DNA of 64,000 bases, taken from assembly GCF_016827675.1 (NCBI RefSeq), contig NZ_JAERJA010000003.1:62001-126000 (forward strand), given 5' to 3'. Shown here one piece after another: positions 43,605 to 54,100 of this stretch. How positions within the stretch are numbered: the first letter of the stretch is position 1; every line of letters begins with the position of its first letter. Both the position numbers and the translations under genes were made by a program. The notes under the pieces are model-generated. The model worked only from the letters and a program-made list of their open reading frames with translations, ran no database searches and was not told the DNA's origin. This DNA comes from Nocardioides limicola (lineage in GTDB: Bacteria; Actinomycetota; Actinomycetes; Propionibacteriales; Nocardioidaceae).

Positions 43605-46256
43605 GTGACTCGAGATTGGACGGGGAACAACGACGTGTGGTCGGGGAAGGGCGGTTGGACTCTGACCGCCGACCTCGACCAGCTCACCTTGTCCAGAAAC
43701 GGTGCGCACGAGGTGTTCGTGGGCGTCGATGCCTCCCGCCTTTGTGTTCGGCGTGGCTGGTTCCGCAGTTCCGTTTCGGTCAAGGGTTCCGACCCGAGGA
43801 AGCTGCGTGGTCTGCGACGGCGGGAGGGCAGGGATGCTCAGTTTGCGATCAACCGAGCCGTGGTCCGAGGGAAGCTGGGACCACAGCTCGCACTCGCAGT
43901 GGAGGGTAGGGCGTCCTTTGAGCACCTTGTGGACTCCCACGTCGCCAACCAGCGCTGGATCGCACATGACACCGCTCAACATGTCCTCGCTGGCCTCCCG
44001 ACGAAGGGTGAGGTGCTGTCCCAACTCACCGCGGCCGAGATTGCGGCCCTCGGCGACTCCCTGACCGCGGCAGAGATCGAGTCGCTCGACTTCCTCGACG
44101 GCGACCACCGAGCAAAGATCGCGGCCACCAACCACGACATCCTGCAGCGTGAACTAGCCAGCAGACGCGACTTCTTCGACAAGGTCGAGAAGTCGCCCCT
44201 CACCGACGAGCAAGCAGGCGCAGTGGTCTCCTTCGACAACCGAGTGCGCGTGATCGCGGCGGCCGGATCGGGGAAGACCTCGGTGATGGTGGCCCGCGCG
44301 GCCTATGCGATCGAGCGTGGTTTCGTATCTGCCGACCGCGTTCTCATGCTCGCTTTCAACACCGACGCCGCACACGAGCTCCGGGAGCGGGTGAGCACTC
44401 GGTTGGGCGCGCTCGGGCTCTCGTCTGACGGTTTGACGGCCAGCACATTCCACGCGTTCGGACTCTCCGTCATCGGCCAGGCGACCGGCCGTAAGCCGCG
44501 GATCGCTCCGTGGGTTGAGAGCGGTCAGGACGCCACGAAAGTGGAGCAGATCGTCGACGAGTTGCGCGATTCCTCCCCTGGCTTCCGATTCAAGTGGGAC
44601 GTCTTTCGCCTTCTCTATGGTCGCCTCTCTGAGGAACCTGACGGCGGGGCGCCCGACAGCTACGACAGCTCCTCGCGGCTGACAGGCTTCCAGACCTATC
44701 GAGGCGAAACCGTCCGCAGTGAAGGCGAGCGACTCATCGCCGACTGGCTGTTCCTCAACGGGGTCAACTACGAGTACGAACGGCCGTACGCCTTCGACGT
44801 CGCCGACAGCGAACACTCCCAGTATCGGCCGGACTTCTTCTACCCCGACGCTCAGGTGTGGCACGAGCACTGGGCCCTTCGAGCGGATGGCACGGCACCT
44901 GAAAGCTTCGCTGGCTACAGCGACTCGATGCGGTGGAAGCGGCAGGTTCATCAGCGGTGCGGCACGACGCTGGTCGAGACGACGTGGCACGAGATCATCA
45001 ACCTCAGCGGTTTCGAAGCCCTGGCGGCGGAACTCACCGGGCACGGCCTCACCCTCGATTGGAACCCTGATCGGCCGACCCCCGGGGCGAAGCCTCTTGA
45101 GCACGAACGCCTCGCGCGGCTGGTGCGCACGTTCATGTCACATGTGAAGTCCGCGTCGCTGACCCGCCGCGACGTGGAAACTCGCCTGCGCCAGCAACCG
45201 CAGCGAGCCAACCCTCGCACCCTGCTGTTCCTCGACCTCTACTGGCAGATTCACGACCGTTGGCAGGCAGCTCTGCGCGCCGCGGACGCTGTGGACTTCG
45301 ATGACATGCTCTTGCAGGCAGCCGAACTCGTCGAGCGAGACCCGAGCCTTGCCCGCTATGACCTCGTCATGGTTGATGAGTTCCAAGACACCAGTCGCGC
45401 CCGGGCTCGACTGACAAGAGCCCTCCAGCAGGGCGAAGGCAAGCACCTCCTGGCCGTGGGCGATGACTGGCAGGCGATCAACCGCTTCGCCGGAGCGGAC
45501 CTATCGCTGATGACGAACTTCGCTTCGTACTTCGGGCCCACTCAGACACGACGCCTGCAGACGACCTTCCGATGCACTCAAACGATCGCCGACGTGGCCA
45601 GTCGCTTCATCTCACGCAACCCAGCCCAAATCGCCAAGGAGGTGCAGGCTGCACGCGACAAACAGGGAGCGCCCGTCACCATCGTGCGCCTTGACGACCG
45701 CGAGTCGATCTCGAGCGCACTTGAGGAGCACCTCACCAGACTCTCCGCCGAGTCTCCGGGCAACAGTGTCGACGTGCTGGGCCGCTACCGATTCGAGCGC
45801 GATCTGATGCCGCGACGACGGTTCCCGAGTCTCACGGTGACCTTCCGGACTGCACACAGCGCGAAGGGCCTAGAGGCCGACCACGTGATCCTTCCCAACC
45901 TCACCACAGGCATCTACGGATTCCCGAGCCAGATCATCGATGACCCGGTTCTGGCCCTGGCGATGTCGAACGAGGACGACTACCCGCACGCGGAAGAGCG
46001 TCGCCTCTTCTACGTTGCCCTGACGAGGGCACGCCACACTGTCACGATCTTCACCGTGACCGGCTTGGAGTCACCGTTCGTCGTTGAGTTGCTGAAGGAC
46101 CCAGGAGTCCGGGTCACTACCGAGACCGCGGCAGCAGCTGATGTACAGGCCTGTCCAGGCTGCGGCGAGGGGACCCTCGTGCGACGAGAGGGTCGCTACG
46201 GGTCATTTCTTGGGTGCAGCCGATTCCCAAGGTGCCGCCAGACCCTCCGACTCTGA
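43605..46256 (+). CDS. UvrD-like DNA helicase with embedded nuclease and zinc ribbon
   Basis: An 883-residue superfamily 1 helicase resembling helicase IV. Residues 1-195 are an N-terminal regulatory region. Walker A is VIAAAGSGKTSVM (218-226), Walker B is LVMVDEFQDTS, motif IV/V includes FRTAHSAKGLEADHVIL, and motif VI is FYVALTRARH. A PD-(D/E)XK-like insertion lies at about 365-430: GERLIADWLFLNGVNYEYERPYAFDV, YRPDFFYPDAQVWHEHW. The C-terminus (from about 850) is a topoisomerase-type zinc ribbon, CPGCGEGTLVRREGRYGSFLGCSRFPRC. The GTG start is three bases after the exonuclease stop. It probably unwinds and cuts DNA; a defence role is inferred from context. Confidence 0.85.
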   Translation: MTRDWTGNNDVWSGKGGWTLTADLDQLTLSRNGAHEVFVGVDASRLCVRRGWFRSSVSVKGSDPRKLRGLRRREGRDAQFAINRAVVRGKLGPQLALAVEGRASFEHLVDSHVANQRWIAHDTAQHVLAGLPTKGEVLSQLTAAEIAALGDSLTAAEIESLDFLDGDHRAKIAATNHDILQRELASRRDFFDKVEKSPLTDEQAGAVVSFDNRVRVIAAAGSGKTSVMVARAAYAIERGFVSADRVLMLAFNTDAAHELRERVSTRLGALGLSSDGLTASTFHAFGLSVIGQATGRKPRIAPWVESGQDATKVEQIVDELRDSSPGFRFKWDVFRLLYGRLSEEPDGGAPDSYDSSSRLTGFQTYRGETVRSEGERLIADWLFLNGVNYEYERPYAFDVADSEHSQYRPDFFYPDAQVWHEHWALRADGTAPESFAGYSDSMRWKRQVHQRCGTTLVETTWHEIINLSGFEALAAELTGHGLTLDWNPDRPTPGAKPLEHERLARLVRTFMSHVKSASLTRRDVETRLRQQPQRANPRTLLFLDLYWQIHDRWQAALRAADAVDFDDMLLQAAELVERDPSLARYDLVMVDEFQDTSRARARLTRALQQGEGKHLLAVGDDWQAINRFAGADLSLMTNFASYFGPTQTRRLQTTFRCTQTIADVASRFISRNPAQIAKEVQAARDKQGAPVTIVRLDDRESISSALEEHLTRLSAESPGNSVDVLGRYRFERDLMPRRRFPSLTVTFRTAHSAKGLEADHVILPNLTTGIYGFPSQIIDDPVLALAMSNEDDYPHAEERRLFYVALTRARHTVTIFTVTGLESPFVVELLKDPGVRVTTETAAAADVQACPGCGEGTLVRREGRYGSFLGCSRFPRCRQTLRL

Positions 46257-46259
46257 AAT

Positions 46260-46305
46260 GCCTGCCTACGCCGCGGACTCCCCGCCTTCGGGTCCTCAGG
46301 CAGGC
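46260..46305. terminator. Bidirectional hairpin between UvrD-like and NERD genes
   Basis: GCCTGCCT (46260-46267) pairs perfectly with AGGCAGGC (46298-46305), with a nested CCCG-CCTT-CGGG hairpin in the loop. It lies in the 39-bp gap between convergent genes and includes the NERD stop codon. Confidence 0.6.
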
Positions 46306-47183
46306 GGGAAGTGATCGGCGAGGAGTTGATGGACCGCGGCTACGTCAACGACGATCTCGTCTTCGCTGGATTGGTTGATCACTTTCGCGAGCCGCTTGGG
46401 CCAGAGGACGTGGACTGCCCGGGTGGCGAAGGCGCCCCCGATCAGCGGGAAGTCTGCTTCGACAAAGCAGAGCGCACCGGTGACGGGCACGTCGCCGACG
46501 ACATCGCGGACCAGGCCGACCTGCTTCAGTACGCCGTCGACGAGTTTGGTGCAGTCGCGGCGGCCCACCAGGAGCTTCTCGACGCGAGGCCGGAAGATGC
46601 CGCCCTCGACCTTGAGGGTGGGTCGGGCCTTGTACTTCTTGGCATCGACGACCCAGACCCCCGTGGCGGTGATGACCATGTGGTCGATGTTGGCCTTGGT
46701 GCCGGGGATGCGCCGGTCGTGCAGGACTGCAACCGAATCGGAGGCGAGCCCATCAAGGCGGGCACCGAGGCGCTCTTCCCCGACGGCGCCGGTGTCCCAT
46801 GCCCTCGTGCTCTGCTTCTCCTCCGACAGGGCGACGGCGAGGCCCCCCAGCCGTCCCCATTTCTGGCGGAGTCGCTCCTCGTCCCTGGCTTTGCGTCTTT
46901 CGTACTCGCGACGCGCGGACGCCCCCGCTACCCCCGCCTTCTCGGCTGCCACGGCCTCCTCGACTGCTTCAGTCTCCTCGACTGACGCTTCGGCCACTGG
47001 TTCCGTCTCCGTCACCGCGGCCTCATCTTCGGTCGCGCTCGTGCAATCCAGACAGCGCACGGTCTTCGAAACGCGCTCATAGATCGCCTCGGTCCGTGCG
47101 GCCAGTTCCGTTCCGCAGAGGCGACAGGCTCCGGCGTAGCGGAGCTTCATGCGCTTGTCGGCAACGTCGCCAGGCTCGGGCAT
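46296..47183 (-). CDS. NERD-domain protein with N-terminal zinc ribbon
   Basis: A 295-residue protein. The N-terminus has a zinc ribbon (CRLCGTEL...CLDC at about 22-55), a Glu/Ala-rich likely coiled coil (ATEDEAAVTETEPVAEASVEETEAVEEAV), and a basic segment. The C-terminal NERD domain shows GAVGEERLGARLDGLAS, RRIPGTKANIDHMVITATGVWVVDAKKY (Asp and Asp-x-Lys of PD-(D/E)XK). The ATG at 47183 was chosen to include the ribbon; the ATG at 47150 is an alternative. It is convergent with the UvrD-like gene and divergent from hsdM. Confidence 0.78.
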   Translation of the reverse strand: MPEPGDVADKRMKLRYAGACRLCGTELAARTEAIYERVSKTVRCLDCTSATEDEAAVTETEPVAEASVEETEAVEEAVAAEKAGVAGASARREYERRKARDEERLRQKWGRLGGLAVALSEEKQSTRAWDTGAVGEERLGARLDGLASDSVAVLHDRRIPGTKANIDHMVITATGVWVVDAKKYKARPTLKVEGGIFRPRVEKLLVGRRDCTKLVDGVLKQVGLVRDVVGDVPVTGALCFVEADFPLIGGAFATRAVHVLWPKRLAKVINQSSEDEIVVDVAAVHQLLADHFPPA

Positions 47184-47319
47184 GGCTGGCACGCTATCGG
47201 ATGGTCCCGACGCTCCATGGCGAAGACGAACTCTCGATATCACTGGTGCAGATCCGTCGGACCGTCGTGCCATGCTGCCCGGCTGCGCTGGAGGGACCAG
47301 AGCGGCAAGGAGGTATCCA

Positions 47320-48879
47320 ATGCCACGATCCACACCCGGCACCGACGCTATTGTTCCTCGTGTGATCACCGGTGAGTTGAAGAGCAAGATCGACCGCGTC
47401 TGGGACTCGTTCTGGTCTGGCGGGATCAGCAACCCGCTCGAGGTGATCGAGCAGATCACCTACCTGCTCTTCGTCCGGCGCCTCGACGACCTCCAGGTCC
47501 TCGCCGAGAAGAAGGCGCGCGTCACCGGGGGCGTGATCAACGACCCGGTGTTCTTGCCCGGACAGTCGCACCTGCGGTGGAGCCAGTTCAAGAACGCCTC
47601 CCCCGAGGTGATGCACCGGACCATTGCCGACGACGTGTTCCCGTTCCTCCGCACTCTCGGCACTCAGCTCGGCGGCGACGGCTCCACCTATAGCGAGCAC
47701 ATGAGGGACGCCCGGTTCACGATCCCCACCCCGGCGCTGCTCAGCAAGGTCGTCGACCTGCTCGACGACATCCCGATGACGGATCGCGACACCAACGGCG
47801 ACCTGTACGAGTACCTGCTGTCCAAGATCGCCTCGGCCGGGGTGAACGGCCAGTTCCGTACGCCGCGCCACATCATCGAACTGATGGTCAAGATGACTGC
47901 GCCGAAGCCGAGCGACGAGATCTGCGACCCTGCATGTGGCACCGCCGGCTTCCTGGTCGCTGCGAGCGAGTACATCCGCGAGACGCACGCCGATGCCCTG
48001 CTCGACGCCACGCAGCGGACCCACTTCCACCGCTCGATGTTCCACGGCTACGACTTCGACTCGACGATGCTCCGTATCGGCAGCATGAACATGCTGCTCC
48101 ACGGCATCGAGTCCCCCGACATCCGCTACCGCGACTCCCTTTCCGAAGGCGCAAGCGAGGACGCCGAGAAGTACACCCTCATCCTCGCCAACCCACCCTT
48201 CGCAGGGTCGCTGGACTACGAGTCGACGTCCAAGGATCTGCAGCGGGTCGTGAGAACGAAGAAGACTGAACTGCTGTTCCTGGCACTGTTCCTCAAGCTG
48301 CTCAAGCCCGGCGGCCGGGCCGCGGTGATCGTCCCCGACGGCGTGCTGTTCGGGTCGTCCAATGCACACAAGTCGCTACGAAAGGCGCTTGTCGAGGACC
48401 AGAAACTCGACGCCGTCGTCAAACTGCCGAGCGGCGTATTCCGCCCGTACGCCGGCGTCTCGACCGCGATCCTCTTCTTCACCAAGACCAACTCCGGCAG
48501 CACCGACAACGTCTGGTTCTACGACGTGCGCGCCGACGGCTACTCCCTCGACGACAAGCGCAACCCGATCGAGGCCAACGACCTCCCCGACCTACTAGAC
48601 CGCTGGTCGAGCCGCCCCATCGCCGGTCGAGTAGCGAGCGCCAGCGATTGTATCGAGACCACCTGGCCCGAGTTGTCCCGTGCCCGCACCGAGCAGTCCT
48701 TCCTCGTACCCAAGGCTGACATCGTCGCCCAGGGCTACGACCTCTCCCTCAACCGCTACAAGGAGATCGAGTACGACGAAGTCGAGCACCGCACCCCGCT
48801 GGAGATCATCGCCGACATCGAGACGCTCGAAGAGGAAATCGCAAAGGGTCTCGCGGAGCTGAAGGCGATGCTGTCATGA
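47320..48879 (+). CDS. hsdM: Type I restriction-modification DNA methyltransferase HsdM
   Basis: A 519-residue N6-adenine methyltransferase subunit. The N-terminal HsdM bundle (ELKSKIDRVWDSFWSGGISNPLEVIEQITYLLFVRRLDD) is followed by the target contact loop GQFRTPRHIIELMV, SAM motif DPACGTAGFLVAA (about 204) and catalytic NPPF (about 291). The ATG at 47320 has a full AAGGAGGT ribosome site. Near the C-terminus an in-frame REP-like repeat (48604-48660) adds about 19 residues (SSRPIAGRVASASDCIETT) before the conserved RARTEQSFLVPKADI. It is first in the hsdM-hsdS-nuclease-hsdR operon. Confidence 0.93.
   Translation: MPRSTPGTDAIVPRVITGELKSKIDRVWDSFWSGGISNPLEVIEQITYLLFVRRLDDLQVLAEKKARVTGGVINDPVFLPGQSHLRWSQFKNASPEVMHRTIADDVFPFLRTLGTQLGGDGSTYSEHMRDARFTIPTPALLSKVVDLLDDIPMTDRDTNGDLYEYLLSKIASAGVNGQFRTPRHIIELMVKMTAPKPSDEICDPACGTAGFLVAASEYIRETHADALLDATQRTHFHRSMFHGYDFDSTMLRIGSMNMLLHGIESPDIRYRDSLSEGASEDAEKYTLILANPPFAGSLDYESTSKDLQRVVRTKKTELLFLALFLKLLKPGGRAAVIVPDGVLFGSSNAHKSLRKALVEDQKLDAVVKLPSGVFRPYAGVSTAILFFTKTNSGSTDNVWFYDVRADGYSLDDKRNPIEANDLPDLLDRWSSRPIAGRVASASDCIETTWPELSRARTEQSFLVPKADIVAQGYDLSLNRYKEIEYDEVEHRTPLEIIADIETLEEEIAKGLAELKAMLS
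48604..48660. repeat. REP-like element inserted in-frame in hsdM
   Basis: The core at 48625-48660 starts GGTCGAGTAGCGAG and ends GTATCGAGACC, the same borders as the elements near 35448-35520. A partial GGTCGAG copy lies at 48605. The insert keeps the reading frame of hsdM and has no stop codon. Confidence 0.65.
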
Positions 48880-50015
48880 AAGTCACCCCCCTCGCCGAGC
48901 TTGTGCGCCCTGGCGGTCGGAGGGCGGGCACCGAGACGGACTTGCCCGTCTACTCGGTCACCAAGCACGCAGGCTTCGTGCCGAGCCTGGAATACTTCAA
49001 GAAGCAAGTATTCAGCCGCGACGTCGCGGGCTACAAGCTCGTCAACCCGGGTGACTTCGCCTACGCAACAATCCATCTCGACGAGGGCTCGATCGGGATC
49101 GCGCCGGAACGCAGCCTCATCAGCCCGATGTACACCGTTTTCAAGGCCGACGACTCGCTGGTCGACCCGGGATACCTGATCCGATTCCTCAAAAGCCCCC
49201 GCGCGCTCGCGCACTATCCTCAACTCGGCAAAGGCGCGGTCCACCGACGCAAAGCGATCTCCCTGGCAGCGCTGGGCGCACTGCCAGTGCCCCTCCCGCC
49301 CCTCCCCGAGCAGCGCCGCATCGCCGCGATCCTCGATCACGCCGACGCCCTCCGCGCCAAGCGCCGCCATGTCCTCGCCCACCTTGAGGACGTCGGCCCC
49401 GCAATCTTTCGGCAGATGTTCGGGAACCCGGTCACCAACGACCGCAACTGGCCCCTCAAGCCTCTCTCAGAGCTCGGCACCCTGGACCGAGGAGTATCCA
49501 AGCATCGGCCTCGCAATGACCCGGCCCTACTGGGAGGTGCGCATCCGCTGATTCAAACGGGTGACGTCGCCAACTCTGGTGGATACATCAGGAACTTTCG
49601 GGCCACGTATTCCGATGTCGGCCTCGCGCAGAGCAGGATGTGGCCAGCAGGGACGCTCTGCATCACCATCGCCGCGAACATCGCTAAGACAGGCATCTTG
49701 ACGTTCGACGCGTGCTTCCCTGACAGCGTTGTCGGTTTCACCTCGAGCCCTGAGTCGTGCACCTTCGTCCAAGCGTGGCTTGGATTCCTGCAGGCGGTTC
49801 TTGAGGCATCAGCCCCACAGTCCGCTCAGAAGAACATCAATCTCGCGATCCTACGACAACTGAAGGTTCCAGCCCCGGGCGACGACCTCTTGAAGGAGTT
49901 CCACGAGCGCATACGCGCCGTGAAGGAGCAACGAGCCAGCACCAGCAGTGCGCAGGAGGCGCTAGACGGGATGTTCGCCTCCCTCCAGTCCCGCGCCTTC
50001 CGAGGGGAGCTGTGA
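48876..50015 (+). CDS. hsdS: Type I restriction-modification specificity subunit HsdS
   Basis: A 379-residue specificity subunit with two target-recognition half-sites. The first (about 1-150) ends in the conserved spacer LPPLPEQRRIAAILDHADALRAKRRHVLAHLEDVGPAIFRQMFGNP. The second ends in KEFHERIRAVKEQRASTSSAQEALDGMFASLQSRAFRGEL. These helical spacers set the distance between the two halves of the recognised DNA site. The ATG overlaps hsdM by four bases. The DNA target cannot be read from the sequence. Confidence 0.92.
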   Translation: MKVTPLAELVRPGGRRAGTETDLPVYSVTKHAGFVPSLEYFKKQVFSRDVAGYKLVNPGDFAYATIHLDEGSIGIAPERSLISPMYTVFKADDSLVDPGYLIRFLKSPRALAHYPQLGKGAVHRRKAISLAALGALPVPLPPLPEQRRIAAILDHADALRAKRRHVLAHLEDVGPAIFRQMFGNPVTNDRNWPLKPLSELGTLDRGVSKHRPRNDPALLGGAHPLIQTGDVANSGGYIRNFRATYSDVGLAQSRMWPAGTLCITIAANIAKTGILTFDACFPDSVVGFTSSPESCTFVQAWLGFLQAVLEASAPQSAQKNINLAILRQLKVPAPGDDLLKEFHERIRAVKEQRASTSSAQEALDGMFASLQSRAFRGEL

Positions 50016-50018
50016 CCG

Positions 50019-51101
50019 ATGTCGGTTGAGATGCGGATGTGGCGTATCGACGGAGACGACCCGCGCCCCCTGACGGCGTCGGTGCTCCCAGCGGAGAAGG
50101 ATCTGCACGAGTTCCTCAAACGCGACCCGTCGTTGCTCGGCGAGCGTCTGCTGGTGATCGGCAGCGAAGTGATCACGCCGTACGGGTCACGTCTCGACCT
50201 GCTCGCTGTCGATGCTGACGGCAACCTGCACCTGCTGGAGCTCAAGCGCGACAAGACACCGCGTCAAGTCGTAGCTCAAGTGCTCGACTACGGGTCGTGG
50301 GCATCGACGCTCTCGCGCGACGACGTCATCGACATCGCCGACAGGCACCTCGACCAGCCTTTCGAGGCCGCGTTCGAGGACGTCTTCGGCAGCGCGCCAC
50401 CAGACGAGCTCAACAGCGAGCTCAGCCTGACTATCGTCGCCGCCGAGCTTGACGCCAGCTCCGAGCGGATCGTCAACTACCTGCGCGACTTCGGTGTGCC
50501 GGTGAACGCCGTCTTCTTCTCCTACCTCGAAGATGACGGACGCCGCTACCTTGCCCGATCGTGGCTCGCGGCATCGGCGGAAGAGACGTTAGCCAAGACG
50601 ACCGGAAGCAAGAAGAGCAAGCGAGCCGCCTGGAACGGCAAGGACTGGTACATCTCCTTCAGCGGCGGTGACCGCGTGTGGGAGGACGCGCGGCAGTTCG
50701 GCTTCGTCTCGGGTGGTGGCGCGAAGTTCTGGTCCCAGGACATGCGGTCATTGCCGAAGGATGCGCGAGTCTGGGTGAACGTGCCGCCCATGCGATACGT
50801 CGCGGTCGGGCGAGTCTTGGCGCCGGCCACCCGCTTCGAGGACGCCCAGGTGCGTAAGGGTGACAGCTGGATACCTCTAGCGAGCCAAGCCCTGCAGGGC
50901 AACTACCCCACTGACCGGGAGACCAGCGACGACGATGCCGAGTGGGTGGCGCCGGTTGAATGGATCCATGCTCGCCCGCTCGACGCTGGATTCTGGGAGA
51001 AGGGCATGTTCGCCAGCCAGCACAGCGCCTGCAAACTCCGTCAGGAGTTCACCCTGCAGCGCCTCGCCGACCACTTCGGTCTCGACGAGGACGGCGAGTG
51101 A
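50019..51101 (+). CDS. NucS/DUF91-like endonuclease gene inside the hsd operon
   Basis: A 360-residue protein. The N-terminal 100 residues hold a PD-(D/E)XK nuclease core: SRLDLLAVDADGNLHLLELKRDKTPRQVVAQVLDYGSW, with Asp60, Glu74, Lys76 and the Q-x3-Y motif around residue 85, as in NucS/DUF91. The rest is a helical/mixed region with WNGKDWYISFSGGDRVWEDARQFGF that resembles ring-nuclease-unrelated EVE-poor proteins I do not recognise. It starts three bases after hsdS and ends nine bases before hsdR, so it is translated with them. It may be an added nuclease or anti-restriction safety factor. Confidence 0.75.
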   Translation: MSVEMRMWRIDGDDPRPLTASVLPAEKDLHEFLKRDPSLLGERLLVIGSEVITPYGSRLDLLAVDADGNLHLLELKRDKTPRQVVAQVLDYGSWASTLSRDDVIDIADRHLDQPFEAAFEDVFGSAPPDELNSELSLTIVAAELDASSERIVNYLRDFGVPVNAVFFSYLEDDGRRYLARSWLAASAEETLAKTTGSKKSKRAAWNGKDWYISFSGGDRVWEDARQFGFVSGGGAKFWSQDMRSLPKDARVWVNVPPMRYVAVGRVLAPATRFEDAQVRKGDSWIPLASQALQGNYPTDRETSDDDAEWVAPVEWIHARPLDAGFWEKGMFASQHSACKLRQEFTLQRLADHFGLDEDGE

Positions 51102-51110
51102 CTCCCCGGC

Positions 51111-54100
51111 ATGGGTAACTTCGCCTTCGTCCGCCAGACGCTGCCGTCGCTCCACGACGACTGCGCCCGGGCTGAGTCATACCTGGCCTCCGACCCGCGC
51201 TCGGCCTGCTTCTACAGCCGCCGAGTGGTCGAGGAACTGGTGGGCTACCTCTACGACGTACTGTCACTGCGTACGCCCTATCGCGACGACCTCGCCGCGA
51301 AGATCAACGACGCCGCGTTCAAGGCACAGGTGCCGCAAGGCATCACGCAGAAGCTGACGGCTATCCGTCGCATCGCCAACACCGCCGTCCATGAGAATCG
51401 GCAGATCCGTCCCGACGTGTCGCTGGCCGTGCTCCGCGAACTGTTCCACGTCGTCGTGTGGGCGTCGTACCACCACTCCCCCAAGCCCGGCGTCGTGCCG
51501 CTGCAGGCGCAGTTCGACCCGAAGGTCGCCGCCAAGGCGGCTCCCCTGTCGCGCGAGGAGGTCGGGCGACTCGCAGCGAAGTTCAGAGCACAAGACGAGG
51601 CCCACGCCCGCGCGCTCGCCGAGAAGGACGAACGGCTCGCGGTCCACGAGGCCGAGATCGCCGAGCTCAAGGCTCAGATCGCCGCGGCACAGGCAGCAGC
51701 AGCCCCGGATACGCGCGACTACGACGAGGCGGCCGCACGCGACCTGTTCATCGACGTCCTGCTGCACGAGGCCGGGTGGGCGCTGGGTCAGGAGCGCGAC
51801 CGCGAGTATGAGGTCGTGGGAATGCCCAACGCTGTGGGCAAGGGCTTCGTCGACTATGTCCTGTGGGGCGCCGACGGTCTCCCGCTCGCGGTGGTCGAGG
51901 CCAAGCGCACCTCCAAGTCACCCGAGGTCGGCAAACAGCAGGCCAAGCTCTACGCCGACTGCTTGGAGACGCAGTTCGGACGTCGGCCCGTGATCTTCTA
52001 CACCAACGGCTATGAGCACTGGCTGTGGGACGACGCCGGTGGCTACCCGGCGCGTGAGACCCATGGGTTCTACACCCGCGACGAGTTGGAGCTGCTGATC
52101 CAGCGCCGCCAGACCAAGCTCACCCTGTCGACAGCGCCGGTGAACACTGACATCGCCGGTCGGCCCTACCAGGTGCGCGCGATCAAAGCAGTCGGCGACG
52201 CATTCGACCGCAAACAACGCGAGGCGCTCCTGGTGATGGCGACCGGGTCCGGCAAGACCCGGACCGTCATCGCGCTCGTCGATCAACTCCAGAAGGCGAA
52301 CTGGGCCAAGCGGGTGCTGTTCCTCGCCGACCGCAAGGCCCTGGTCAACCAGGCCGCCAACGCGTTCAAGACCCACCTGCCCGGCTCCACCACCGTCAAC
52401 CTGGTGGCCGAGAAGGTCACCGACGGGCGGGTCTACGTGTCGACGTACCCCTCGATGATGAACCTCATCAACGAGATCGACGACGGCACTCGTCGCTTCG
52501 GGCCGGGCTACTTCGACCTGATCGTGATCGACGAGGCCCACCGGTCGGTCTATGCGAAGTACGGCGCGATCTTCGACTACTTCGACTCGCTCCTCGTCGG
52601 CCTCACGGCGACACCCAAGGATGAGGTCGACCACAACACCTACCGGCTGTTCCACCTCGAGGACGGTGTCCCGACCGACGCGTACAGCCTCGACGAAGCC
52701 GTCGAGGCCGGCTACCTCGTGCCGCCCAAGGGCGTCTCGGTGGGCACCAAGTTCCTGCGCGCCGGCATCAAGTACGACGATCTCAACGAGGACGAGAAGG
52801 AGCAGTGGGACACCCTCGAATGGGGTGATGACGCAGCCTCAACTGGAGATGCGCCCGACGAGGTCAGCGCCGAGGACCTCAACCGGTGGCTGTTCAACGA
52901 AGACACCGTCGATAAGGTGCTCGCCACCCTCATGCTCGACGGACACAAGGTCGCCGGCGGGGACCGGATCGGCAAGACGATCATCTTCGCCAAGAGCCAG
53001 AAGCACGCCGAGTTCATCTCCCAGCGTTTCGACCTTGCCTACCCCGAGTTGGCGGGTCACTTCGCGAGGGTGATCACGCACGGGATGCCCTACGCCCAGT
53101 CCCTGATCGATGACTTCAGTCAGAAGGACAAGGCGCCCCACATCGCGATCAGCGTCGACATGCTCGACACCGGGATCGACGTGCCCGAGGTCGTCAACCT
53201 CGTCTTCTTCAAGATGGTGCGCTCCAAGTCGAAGTTCTGGCAGATGATCGGCCGCGGCACCCGCCTGTGCCCCGACCTGTTCGGCCCCGGGGAGGACAAG
53301 CAGGACTTCTTCGTCTTCGACTTCTGCGGCAACCTCGAGTACTTCAGTCAAGACCTCCCCGGGTCTGAGGGGTCGACACAGAAGTCGCTGGCTGAGCGGC
53401 TGTTCGAGGCCCGGCTCGGCCTGGTCACTGCGCTCGGCGACGACGAGCCGGAGCTGCGGGCAGCCACCACGACGACGCTGCACGAGATCGTGTCGGCGAT
53501 GAACCTCGACAACTTCGTGGTCCGCCCGCACCGCAAGGCTGTCGAGCGGTTCGCGACGGCCGATTCCTGGGGTGCGCTCACGCCGGAGGACGCCGAGGCG
53601 GCCTTCAAACTCGCCGGTCTGCCGTCGGCGGTCCGCGATGACGACGAGGACGCCAAACGCTTCGACCTGCTGATCCTGCGCCGACAGCTCGCCCAGCTCG
53701 ACGGCGACGCCGTCCTGGCCGAGCGGCTTCGCGAGACCATCCAGAACATCGCAGCCGCGCTGCTGGGAAAGACCGCGATCCCGTCCGTGGCCGAGCAAGC
53801 CGTGCTCATCGAGTCGGTCGCCAGCGACGAGTGGTGGGTCGATGTCACCCTCCCCATGCTTGAGATCGCGCGTCTGCGGCTCCGGGCCTTGGTGCGCTTC
53901 ATCGAGCGCACGACTCGCAACCCGGTCTACACCGACTTCGAGGACGAGCTCGGGCCCACAACCGAGATTCACCTGCCCGGGGTCACTCCGGGGACGAACT
54001 TCGAGCGCTTCCGCGCCAAGGCAGCGGCGTACCTCAAGGAGCACGAAGACCACGTGGCGCTGCAGCGCCTCCGTCGCAACAAGCAACTCACCGCCGAAGA

